Assembly (NCBI RefSeq): GCF_039535115.1
Contig: NZ_BAAAWO010000001.1
Coordinates: 1,178,001-1,242,000 of the forward strand
Length of the DNA stretch: 64,000 nucleotides
Direction of reading: 5' to 3'
Origin: Paeniglutamicibacter sulfureus
GTDB lineage: Bacteria > Actinomycetota > Actinomycetes > Actinomycetales > Micrococcaceae
The position numbers and the translations under genes are program-made. Position 1 is the stretch's first letter. Each line of letters begins with the position of its first letter. This document shows, in pieces, positions 27,208 through 34,839 of this stretch. The notes beneath the pieces were generated by a model, which saw nothing but the letters and a program-made list of their open reading frames with translations, was not told the origin of the DNA and ran no database searches.

Positions 27208-28320
27208 GTGGATACAACGTCTTTGATTTCGCTCCCCCGGCCCTCCGCGACCCGCGATTGGGTGGATGCGGCGGTACGCACGATCGAGGCCGAGTCGATG
27301 CGCTCGGCCGACACCCACCTGCACCGGCTGGACCTGCCCCGCCAGTGGGGCATCGACCTGTACCTGAAGGACGAATCGACGCACCGCACCGGCAGCCTCA
27401 AGCACCGGCTGGCCCGCTCCCTGTTCCTGTACGGACTGGTCAACGGATGGATCACTGAGGGCACCACGATCGTGGAGGCCTCCTCCGGTTCCACCGCGGT
27501 CTCCGAGGCCTACTACGCGAAGCTCTTGGGCCTGCCCTTCATCGCGGTCATGGCAGCAAGCACCTCCCCGGAGAAGATCGCGCTGATCGAGGCCACCGGC
27601 GGCAGGTGCCATCTGGTCGATGACCCCTCAAGCGTGTACGCGGAATCCGAACGGCTGGCCGCGGCGACCAACGGGCACTACATGGACCAGTTCACCTACG
27701 CCGAGCGGGCGACGGACTGGCGCGGGAACAACAACATCGCCGAGTCGATCTTCGGCCAGCTGGCCATGGAGGAACACCCGGTGCCGGCATGGATCGTGGT
27801 GGGCGCCGGCACCGGCGGGACCTCTGCGACCATCGGGCGCTACGCCCGCTACCACCGTCACCACACCCGTCTGGCCGTCGCGGACCCCGAAGGCTCGGCG
27901 TTCCTGCCGGCTTGGCAGGCAGCCAACGCGGGCGGGAATCCGCGAACCGCCACCGGGCGCGCCAGCCGGATCGAGGGCATCGGCCGGGCCCGTCCGGAAC
28001 CCAGCTTCGTGCCGGGCATCATCGATTTCCTGGCCACGGTGCCCGACGCCGCCTCGGTGGCGGCGATGCGCCACCTGCAGGAATTCGCGCACCTGTGCGC
28101 CGGGCCCTCGACGGGCACCAACCTCTGGCTGGCCTGGCAGGTCGTGGCGAACATGCTGGCCGCCGGCGAAAAGGGGTCGGTGGTCACGCTCCTCTGCGAC
28201 AACGGGGAACGCTACGCCACGTCCTATTACGACGCTGACTGGCTTCAGGCCGCCGGACTGGATCCGGCTCCCTATGCCGGGCGGATCGAGCGCCTGCTGG
28301 CCTCCGGCAGCTGGGACTAG
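27208..28320 (+). CDS. PLP-dependent cysteine synthase-family enzyme (Cds1-like)
   Basis: 370 residues from a GTG at 27208. It is a fold-type II PLP enzyme: Schiff-base Lys65 in [10 protein letters not shown], substrate loop [13 protein letters not shown], phosphate loop [14 protein letters not shown], and [15 protein letters not shown]. These segments resemble, from memory, M. tuberculosis Cds1 (Rv3684), a cysteine desulfhydrase that releases sulfide, more than CysK. Cysteine synthase activity remains possible. It is divergent from the sulfurtransferase gene. The upstream GC-rich repeat may affect its promoter. Confidence 0.88.
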   Translation: MDTTSLISLPRPSATRDWVDAAVRTIEAESMRSADTHLHRLDLPRQWGIDLYLKDESTHRTGSLKHRLARSLFLYGLVNGWITEGTTIVEASSGSTAVSEAYYAKLLGLPFIAVMAASTSPEKIALIEATGGRCHLVDDPSSVYAESERLAAATNGHYMDQFTYAERATDWRGNNNIAESIFGQLAMEEHPVPAWIVVGAGTGGTSATIGRYARYHRHHTRLAVADPEGSAFLPAWQAANAGGNPRTATGRASRIEGIGRARPEPSFVPGIIDFLATVPDAASVAAMRHLQEFAHLCAGPSTGTNLWLAWQVVANMLAAGEKGSVVTLLCDNGERYATSYYDADWLQAAGLDPAPYAGRIERLLASGSWD

Positions 28321-28353
28321 CGGCCCCCGGGATCCGCGGCACCGGCCACGGCT

Positions 28354-29030
28354 TCAGGAGTCCAGGGAGACCGCCTCGCCATTGGGTATCCGGCGGTAGT
28401 CCAGCCCGCGCTCGGCTGCCACGCGCCCCAGGTGCCCGTCCACCAGCGCCAGGCCACGCTCGTTGAGCAGCCCGTCGTGGATGGGGAAGTTTTGCGCCGC
28501 CGCGATGATGGACAGGAATTCGATGGTCTCCCCGATCTTGGCCCAGGGCGCGTGCGCGGGGACCAGCAGCGTGTGCACTGGGATCCCCTCGGGCACCTGG
28601 TAGCTGTCGCCGGGGTGGAAGAGCCTGCTGTCGATGAAGTACCCGATGTTCGACACCCCCGGCAGGGAGTGGTGGATGACCGCGTGCATGCCGCCGTGGG
28701 TGGAGATCTCCATCCCGCAGCCTCGAAGGAGGCACCCGGCCCGACCCCGTGGATGCGTGCTTCCGCATCCTGGACGCCCGCCGCCTTGGCAGCGGCCAGC
28801 ACCGTGGAAGCCAGCGCAACTGGGGCATGGACGGTGAGGCCCCGGTTGGCAGCCAGCGCGCGCAGCACCGGCTCGAGGTCGAGGTGGTCGGCATGCTCGT
28901 GGGTGACCAGGATGGCCTCGACACCCGCAAGCGCCGCATCCAACGGCGATTGGTTGCCCGGATCGATGAGCAGGGCCCGGTTGGATGACGCCACCTTGAT
29001 GCAGGCGTGGTTGAACTTGGTGATCTCCAT
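28354..29030 (-). pseudogene. Metallo-beta-lactamase-fold hydrolase, frameshifted
   Basis: The frame from the ATG at 29030 gives a good MBL-fold start: MEITKFNHACIKVASSNRAL, LIDPG, and the metal motif THEHADHLD. It runs normally to ASFEAAG, near plus-strand position 28715. Family-like sequence then continues in another frame (MEISTHGGMHAVIHHSLPG, then SRLFHPGDSY, LLVPAHAPW and FPIHDGLLNE) to the stop at 28354. A single missing base around 28712-28718 explains both halves. Without it the product would be about 225 residues, a normal length for this UlaG-like group. It is either a real inactivating deletion or a sequencing error. Staying in the first frame gives a 237-residue protein with a nonsense tail, ending at 28317. 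Confidence 0.85.
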
Positions 29031-29228
29031 GGCCCCAGCCTATGCATGCCGGGACCCGGGGCACCAGTGGGCCGGGCGCCGGGTCCCGGCTCCACCCGCG
29101 CCACTCCGGCGCACCCGCTGGTAAACTCGAGGTGTCAACCGGAGGTGCGTCCCGGCGCGGTGCCGGAATCGGTGTCCGCGGAACGTACCCGGTGGCAATG
29201 TGCCGATCTACAAGGAGTGCTCCAACAA

Positions 29229-29669
29229 ATGACGAATCCTGCGACCGAACGGCGCAGTTCCGAACAGCGGGTGACCAAGCAGCGCCTGGCGGTCAACGCC
29301 GCGCTGGAGACGGTCGATGACTTTGTGACGGCGCAGGAACTCCACCGGTGGCTCGTCGACGAGGGCGACAAGGTCTCCCTGGCCACGGTGTACCGCCTGC
29401 TGCTGTCGATGGCCGAGGACGGCCTGGTCGACGTGCTGCGCAACAACGAGGGCGAGGCGATGTACCGCCAGTGCGTCATCGAGCACCATCACCACCACCT
29501 GGTGTGCAGCAAGTGCGGCAAGGCCGTCGAGGTCGAGGCGCCGGCGGTGGAGAAGTGGGCGGCCCGGGTGGCCCAGGAGAACGGCTTTACCGAACCCACG
29601 CACACCGTGGAGATCTATGGGCTGTGCCCCTCTTGCTCCGCGGCCAAGGCCGCCGACGCCAAGGCCTGA
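29229..29669 (+). CDS. zur: Fur-family regulator, probably Zur
   Basis: 146 residues from the ATG at 29229; AAGGAG lies 12 bases upstream. The winged helix (about residues 15-85) has TAQELHRWLVDEGDKVSLATVYRLLLS. The dimer domain has the histidine cluster EHHHHHLVCSKCGK and a second CxxC in LCPSC, giving the structural zinc site. It faces the zinc-type importer genes znuB and znuC across a shared terminator, so zinc repression is the best guess; iron (Fur) cannot be excluded. The two CxxC motifs are usual for Zur and Fur alike. Confidence 0.9.
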   Translation: MTNPATERRSSEQRVTKQRLAVNAALETVDDFVTAQELHRWLVDEGDKVSLATVYRLLLSMAEDGLVDVLRNNEGEAMYRQCVIEHHHHHLVCSKCGKAVEVEAPAVEKWAARVAQENGFTEPTHTVEIYGLCPSCSAAKAADAKA

Positions 29670-29766
29670 GCAACGCCCGTCGGCAGAGGCCCAGCAGTAA
29701 CAGGGAGCACCAACAGCCATCCTCGGGGTAACCGACGGACAACCGGCGGACAACCCGCGGACAAGA

Positions 29767-29816
29767 CGAAGGCGTGTGCCCCGCTCCCTCCAGGGGGTGC
29801 CGGGCACACGCCTTCG
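29767..29816. terminator. Bidirectional hairpin between zur and znuB
   Basis: A 15-base perfect stem, CGAAGGCGTGTGCCC (29767-29781) / GGGCACACGCCTTCG (29802-29816), lies between convergent genes. Just before it are three imperfect 11-base repeats built around CGGACAA (about 29727-29764). Confidence 0.75.
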
Positions 29817-29843
29817 GTGTTTGTCGCGACTCGGTCGGCGGCC

Positions 29844-30722
29844 CTAGGCGGCGACGGCTGCCATCTTCTCCGAATGGCGCACCCGGTGCCGGCGCCAGGC
29901 AATGAGCCTGCACACCAGGTAGATGAGGAAGGAAATCGTGGTGACGTACGGGCTGATCGGCAACGAGCCGGCCAGGGCCAGCAGGATGCCGCCCACCACC
30001 GAGGTCATCGCGAAGGCCACCGAGAGCGACACCGTCAGCACCGGGTTGGAGGTCACCCGGATGGCCGCGGCCGCCGGGGTGATCAGCAGAGCGAGCACCA
30101 GCAGCGCGCCGACCACCTGGATCGACAGGGCCACCGCCAGGCCCAGGACCACCATGAAGGCGACGGAGAGCCGGGCGGCGGGAATCCCGCGCGCCGCCGC
30201 CACCGCGGGGTCCACGGAAATGAACGTCAGCGGGCGCCACATGGCCACCAGCGCCACCATCACAATCACCGAGCAGACGGCCAGCACGCCCAGCTGCACC
30301 GTGTCCACCGCGACGATCTGTCCGGTGAGCAGCCCGAACTTGTTCGCGCTGCGGCCCTGGTAGAGAGCCAGGAAGAGGATCCCCAGGCCCAGCCCGAAGG
30401 GCATCAACACGCCGATGATCGAGTTGCGGTCCTTGGCCGCGGCTCCCATGATCCCCAGCAGCAGCGAGGCCAGCACGGAGCCGACCAGCGAGCCGACCAC
30501 GACGTTGGTGCCGATCAGCAGGGCGAAGGCAGCCCCGGCAAAGGAAAGCTCTGCGATGCCGTGCACCGCGAAGGCCATGTCGCGCAGCATCACGAAGATG
30601 CCGATCATCCCGCCGACCAGGCCCAGCAGGGCACCGGCGATCAGCGAGTTGGAGACCAGCGGCAGGATCTCGGCGTAGTCTTCGAAGCTGAAGACGGTGC
30701 TCCAGATCTCGGATAGGTCCAT
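29844..30722 (-). CDS. znuB: Zinc/manganese-type ABC transporter permease
   Basis: 292 residues from the ATG at 30722. It belongs to the ABC-3 family with about eight to nine membrane helices. Typical segments are LVGGMIGIFVMLRDMAFAVH, GIAELSFAGAAFALLIG, and PLTFISVDPAVAAARGIP (the cytoplasmic coupling helix). It carries divalent metal across the membrane with the ATPase encoded five bases upstream. The cluster's own solute-binding gene is only a remnant, so this permease has no intact partner in the operon. Confidence 0.92.
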   Translation of the reverse strand: MDLSEIWSTVFSFEDYAEILPLVSNSLIAGALLGLVGGMIGIFVMLRDMAFAVHGIAELSFAGAAFALLIGTNVVVGSLVGSVLASLLLGIMGAAAKDRNSIIGVLMPFGLGLGILFLALYQGRSANKFGLLTGQIVAVDTVQLGVLAVCSVIVMVALVAMWRPLTFISVDPAVAAARGIPAARLSVAFMVVLGLAVALSIQVVGALLVLALLITPAAAAIRVTSNPVLTVSLSVAFAMTSVVGGILLALAGSLPISPYVTTISFLIYLVCRLIAWRRHRVRHSEKMAAVAA

Positions 30723-30727
30723 GGTTC

Positions 30728-31576
30728 CTAGGCTCCTTGAAGCGGGTGCGTGCGTTGCTGCGGATTGGCGTGGGTGACAGTCTCGGGCATGCCCACCACC
30801 ACGATGCGGCCGTTGGATTCGAAGACCTCGATGGGCGATCCGTAGAGCTCGGAGAGGACCTCGGAGCGCATGACCTCCTGGGGGGTGCCGATGTGGAAGC
30901 GTCCGCCGGCCAGGTAGAGCACACGGTCCACGTATTGCAGGATCGGGTTGATCTCGTGGGTCACGAAGACCACCGCGGCGCCGTGGTCGCAGGCCTGCCG
31001 GTGGATCAGTGAGGAGATGGCCTGCTGGTGGTGCAGGTCGAGGGAGAGCAGCGGCTCGTCGCACAAGAGCAGCCGCGGGTCATCTGCCAGCGCCTGCGCG
31101 GCACGCAACCGCTGCTGTTCCCCACCCGAAAGCACCCCGACGGGACGCTCGGCGTAGGAGGTGGCGCCGACCAGTTCCAGCAGCTGGTCCACGCGCCGGC
31201 GCATGGACTTGCGGCCCAACCGGATGCCCCACTTGTGTCCGTCGATGCCCAGGGCCACCAGGTCGCGGGCGCGCAGCGGGGTGTTGTCGTCGAAGGAACG
31301 CTGCTGCGGGATGGTGCCCACCTGCCGCGAGCCCCGGGTTGCCGGCTTGCCGGCAACCCGGACGGTTCCCCCGGAGAGCTCCTGAAGCCCCATCAGGGTG
31401 CGCAGCATGGTGGTCTTGCCCGAGCCGTTGGGCCCGAGCACGGCCAGGAACTCGCCCGGGGCGATGTCCAGGTCCAGACCGTCCCAGAGCAGGCGGTCGC
31501 CAAAGCGCAGCGAGGCGTTGCGCATGCTGACCACGGGTTCGGGCGTCGTCGCCCCGGTGCTGGGGTTAGCGGCCAA
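30728..31576 (-). CDS. znuC: Zinc/manganese-type ABC transporter ATPase
   Basis: 282 residues from a TTG start that follows GAGGTGGCTC; the TTG overlaps the last codons of the znuA remnant, which suggests translational coupling before the damage. Walker A GPNGSGKTT, Q-loop IPQQRSF, signature LSGGEQQR, Walker B LLLCDEPLLSLD and the H-loop in VTHEI are all intact. It drives uptake through the adjacent permease. A conserved C-terminal tail carries PIEVFESNGRIVVVG. An alternative start at the GTG-proximal Met18 would drop a linker only. Confidence 0.93.
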   Translation of the reverse strand: MAANPSTGATTPEPVVSMRNASLRFGDRLLWDGLDLDIAPGEFLAVLGPNGSGKTTMLRTLMGLQELSGGTVRVAGKPATRGSRQVGTIPQQRSFDDNTPLRARDLVALGIDGHKWGIRLGRKSMRRRVDQLLELVGATSYAERPVGVLSGGEQQRLRAAQALADDPRLLLCDEPLLSLDLHHQQAISSLIHRQACDHGAAVVFVTHEINPILQYVDRVLYLAGGRFHIGTPQEVMRSEVLSELYGSPIEVFESNGRIVVVGMPETVTHANPQQRTHPLQGA

Positions 31577-31837
31577 GAGCCACCTCGAGTTGTTGCACGT
31601 TGGATTCCATCCAGGAGATGTGGTCCCGCCCGTAGGGCAGGGTTTGAGTCAGCTGCGGCACCGGGACCCCGTGATCCCGGACCTTGGCCCCGTGGGAATA
31701 CTGGTCCTGCGAGGTCTGCTCCACCATGGCGCCCACGCCAACCTCCGGCCCGCAAACCGCGCCGGCACCCCGTTGGCGCAGGCCGAAGGCAACAGGATCG
31801 AGGCGGCGACGGTGAGGGCGCGAAGTGGCTTGTTCAT
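31566..31837 (-). pseudogene. znuA: Remnant of a zinc-binding lipoprotein gene (znuA)
   Basis: The ATG at 31837 starts a signal peptide with lipobox (MNKPLRALTVAASILLPSAC). Within a few codons the text loses meaning and stops at 31649. In another frame, from about 31780 down to the stop at 31566, the sequence reads as the C-terminus of a ZnuA-type binding protein: VEQTSQDQYSHGAKVRDHGV, LTQTLPYGRDHISWMESN. A normal gene is about 900-1000 bases, so some 700 internal bases are gone, including all metal ligands, and the ends are out of frame. It sits exactly where znuA belongs, upstream of znuC and znuB. Confidence 0.82.
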
Positions 31838-31889
31838 GCGGTGGTTGCGGGGCCTTTCGGGGAAATGCAGGACTCCAGACTATCTCAAT

Positions 31890-31904
31890 TGCGATCCATT
31901 CGCA
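31890..31904. promoter_or_regulatory. Possible Zur operator
   Basis: TGCGATCCATTCGCA is an inverted repeat (TGCGA-N5-TCGCA) 53 bases upstream of the znuA remnant start. It keeps outer positions of the usual Zur box (TG..A...ATT..CA) but not the full A/T core. It abuts the stop of the downstream CNNM gene. Confidence 0.35.
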
Positions 31905-32972
31905 TTATTGGGCGCTGCGGTTCTCCCGGCGGATGCCCCGCTTCTGGTTCTGGTCGTCGATCTCCCCAACCAGCTGCTCCAGCACGTCCTCCAGGAACAG
32001 GATTCCCAGGGTCGCACCGGATGCTTCGACCACGCGGGCCAGGTGCTTGCCGTCGGCCCGCATCTGCTCCAGCGCGTCCTCGATCTCCGTGTCCGGGGCC
32101 ACCACGCCCATGGGCCGCAGCTCGATGCCGGAGACCGGCTGGCGGTACTGGCTGTCGGGCAGCGCCATGACGTCCTTCATGTGCCAGTAGCCCTTGAACT
32201 CGCCGGCCTCGGCGATGACGATGCGGGAGAAGCCGGTCCGCCCCACGGTGCGCTCGAACTCCTGCACCGTGGTGCCGCGCTGCAGGGCCACGACCCGATC
32301 GCGCGCGACCATGGTCCCGGCGGCCGTGAGGTCGGAGAACTCCAGCGCCTTGCGCAGCCGCAGTGCGTCGTCGGCCTCCAGCGTGCCGTAGAGCGCCGAG
32401 CTGGCGATGATCGACTGCACCTCGGCCGCGGTGAACGCGGAGTTCACCTCGTTCTTGGGCTCGACCTTCATCAGGTGCAGGAACTGGTTGGCGATCCAGT
32501 TCAGCGAGACCACGACCGGGTGCACGACGACGGAAAGCAGCAGCAGCGGCCCGGCCAGCAGCAGCACCGCCTTGTCGGCCATCGACACCGAGATGTTCTT
32601 GGGCACCATCTCGCCGAAAGTCACGTGCAGGAAGGTGACGAAGAGCAGCGCCAGAAGGAAGGCGATGGTCCCGGCCAGGGCCTCGGACACGCCCACGAAT
32701 TCCAGCGGCACCACCAGTAGGTGGTGGATGGCAGGTTCGGCGACGTTCAGGATCAGCAGCGAACACACGGTGATGCCCAATTGGCACACCGCCAGCATGA
32801 TGGACACCGATTCCATGGCCTTCAGCGCGAGGATCGCGCGTTTGTTCCCGGCGGCGGCCAGCGGTTCGATCTGCGAGCGGCGCGCCGACATGACGGCGAA
32901 TTCCGCCGCCACGAAGAACGCGTTGCCCAGCAACAGAATGATCAGCCAGAAAAGGCCGGCAAAGTCGTTCAT
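31905..32972 (-). CDS. CNNM/CBS-domain membrane protein (HlyC/CorC-like), second copy
   Basis: 355 residues. The N-terminal DUF21/CNNM domain (about 1-190) has three or four membrane helices and the motifs AAEFAVMSARRSQIEPL, CQLGITVCSLL and TFGEMVPKN. A CBS pair follows (about 205-335: DRVVALQRGTTVQEFERTV; GILFLEDVLEQLVGEI). There is no C-terminal CorC_HlyC domain, so it is a shortened type. These proteins are linked to magnesium or cobalt export; older haemolysin names are misleading. It overlaps the paralogous gene upstream by four bases (ATGA), so they probably work as a heteromer. Confidence 0.93.
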   Translation of the reverse strand: MNDFAGLFWLIILLLGNAFFVAAEFAVMSARRSQIEPLAAAGNKRAILALKAMESVSIMLAVCQLGITVCSLLILNVAEPAIHHLLVVPLEFVGVSEALAGTIAFLLALLFVTFLHVTFGEMVPKNISVSMADKAVLLLAGPLLLLSVVVHPVVVSLNWIANQFLHLMKVEPKNEVNSAFTAAEVQSIIASSALYGTLEADDALRLRKALEFSDLTAAGTMVARDRVVALQRGTTVQEFERTVGRTGFSRIVIAEAGEFKGYWHMKDVMALPDSQYRQPVSGIELRPMGVVAPDTEIEDALEQMRADGKHLARVVEASGATLGILFLEDVLEQLVGEIDDQNQKRGIRRENRSAQ

Positions 32973-34357
32973 GCCCGACGCCCCCTGGCTTCATCCGGGC
33001 TGGACGCCGAGGCAGCGCTCGAGGCACTCGATGCGCTCGAAGCGCTGGAGTCGCTGGAGGCGCTCACGATCCGCGGCACGAAATGCAGCTCGGCGACGCG
33101 ACGCTTGTCCAGCGCGGTGACGGTGAATACGCCGCCCTCGGTGTCGACCGCATCCCCCAGGAACGGGATCCGGCCTAGCTCGGCCATCACGAACCCGCCC
33201 AGGGTTTCGTAGGCCGCGTCGTCGGGGATCTCCACCTCGCCAATGAGCTCGTTGAGCTGGTCCGGGCGGTACATGCCCGGGATCATCCAGGAGCCGTCGG
33301 ACAGCTGCCGGACCTCGGGCGGGGCCGAGTCGTGTTCGTCGGCGACCTCGCCGACGATTTCCTCAATCAGGTCTTCCAAGGTGACCATTCCGGCGGTTCC
33401 GCCATATTCGTCAAGCACGATGGCCATTTGCAGGTTGGCACTGCGCAGCTGCACCAGCAGCGTGTCCAGGTGCACGGTTTCGGGGACAAAGATCACCGGG
33501 GTCTTGTTTTCGCCGACCTCCTTGCCGTTCCGCTTGTCACGCGGAATGGCGATGATGGTCTTGACGTGGCAGACGCCCTTGATCTCGTCGGAGGAGCCGT
33601 CTGTGACGGGAAAGCGGGAGTACCCGGTCTCCTTGGCCAGCTCGATGACCTCGTGGACGTGCGCGGTGTGCTCGATGGTCTGCATCTGGATGCGGGGTGT
33701 CATGACATCGGCCGCCGAGCGTTCGGAAAAACGCACGGTCCGGTCCAGGAACAGCGCCGCATCCTTGTCCAGCGTGCCCATTTCCGCACTGCGGCGCACC
33801 AGGGAGACCAGCTCGGCCGGGGAACGGGCCCCGGAAATCTCTTCCTTGACCTCGAGGCCAAAGAGATGCAGGACCTTGTTGGAGAAGCCATTGAGCACGA
33901 TGATGGCCGGCTTGAAGATGGCGGTGAAGATCAACTGCGGGCGGGCGACGGCGCGCCCGATGTCGAAGGCCTTGGCGATGGCCAGGTTCTTGGGGACCAG
34001 CTCGCCGATGACCATCGAGAGCAGCGTGGCCAGCAACATGGCCACCACCAGGCTGACCGGCACGGCGGAGTCGCCGAGTCCCAGCGCCAGAAGCGGTTCC
34101 TGGAGAAGCTTGCCCACGGAAGGCTCGATGACGTAGCCGGTCAGCAGCGTGGTCAGCGTGATGCCCAATTGGCAGGAGGAAAGTTGGGTGGACAGGGACT
34201 TGAGGCATTGCAGCAGGGCCACGGCCTTGGTGTCGCCCTTGTCGACGGCTTCCTGGACGTTGGCCTGGTCCAGTGCGACGAGGGAAAACTCGACGGCGAC
34301 GAAGAAACCGGTGCCCAGGATCAGCAGCAGGCCCAGGGCCAGCAGCAACCATTCCAT
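32969..34357 (-). CDS. CNNM/CBS/CorC-domain membrane protein, first copy
   Basis: 462 residues. DUF21 membrane domain (about 1-195; VAVEFSLVALDQANVQ, CQLGITLTTLL, VIGELVPKN), CBS pair (about 210-340; AADVMTPRIQMQTIE, VLDEYGGTAGMVTLEDLIEE), and a C-terminal CorC_HlyC transporter-associated domain (about 355-435). The tail ends in a Ser/Ala-rich run of SSA units (about 435-453) that continues into the overlapping start of the second copy. It probably exports Mg2+ or Co2+, or regulates such export. It is divergent from kgd. Confidence 0.93.
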   Translation of the reverse strand: MEWLLLALGLLLILGTGFFVAVEFSLVALDQANVQEAVDKGDTKAVALLQCLKSLSTQLSSCQLGITLTTLLTGYVIEPSVGKLLQEPLLALGLGDSAVPVSLVVAMLLATLLSMVIGELVPKNLAIAKAFDIGRAVARPQLIFTAIFKPAIIVLNGFSNKVLHLFGLEVKEEISGARSPAELVSLVRRSAEMGTLDKDAALFLDRTVRFSERSAADVMTPRIQMQTIEHTAHVHEVIELAKETGYSRFPVTDGSSDEIKGVCHVKTIIAIPRDKRNGKEVGENKTPVIFVPETVHLDTLLVQLRSANLQMAIVLDEYGGTAGMVTLEDLIEEIVGEVADEHDSAPPEVRQLSDGSWMIPGMYRPDQLNELIGEVEIPDDAAYETLGGFVMAELGRIPFLGDAVDTEGGVFTVTALDKRRVAELHFVPRIVSASSDSSASSASSASSAASASSPDEARGRRA

Positions 34358-34839
34358 CTAGCGTTTCACCGCCCCGTGGGCGGTTGTGCCTCGGAGGGCG
34401 GCAGCGCCGGGGCCCCGAAGTCTAGCGTCTGAGTGACCGCAACTGGAAGGCTCCGATAGCGAAGCGGAATTAGGCGGGCAATGACATGTGTGGCCGGCAC
34501 CGCGTGATTTCACGACTGGCCGGCACAGAGAGTGGCTGTCCATAACAAATTCAGTGTATCTGAACTACGACACAGGCGTTCGATCTGGCGAGCGACCGCG
34601 CGCGAGGTCCGCCGCCGCGCCCGGAGGCTTGTCGCCGGTTGAAAAGGGCGCTCAGCGTCATCGGGACACCCAACCCGGCCCTTCAAGGCGACGCGCATGT
34701 GATACCCGGCTCATTGGTTCCCATCCGGGGTCCAATTGTCACTAGACTACTAAGCAGGTCTAGAACTATGCCCCTTGGTGGTCATCCCCCTCGGCGGCGC
34801 TTGGACAAACGGAAATACAGGGAGAAGAGGCGTAATACC
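34358..34839. other. Divergent promoter region between CNNM genes and kgd
   Basis: No supported gene lies in 482 bases. The centre (about 34530-34570) is AT-richer. The kgd reading frame remains open back to 34639, but that stretch has no Kgd-like sequence and no ribosome-binding site, so the GTG at 34840 is preferred. Confidence 0.5.
34742..34763. promoter_or_regulatory. Inverted repeat upstream of kgd
   Basis: CTAGAC (34742-34747), 10 bases, then GTCTAG (34758-34763) form a perfect 6-base dyad about 75 bases before the kgd start, beside a TTGTCA hexamer (about 34736). It could be an operator overlapping the promoter; no specific regulator is recognised. Confidence 0.35.
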
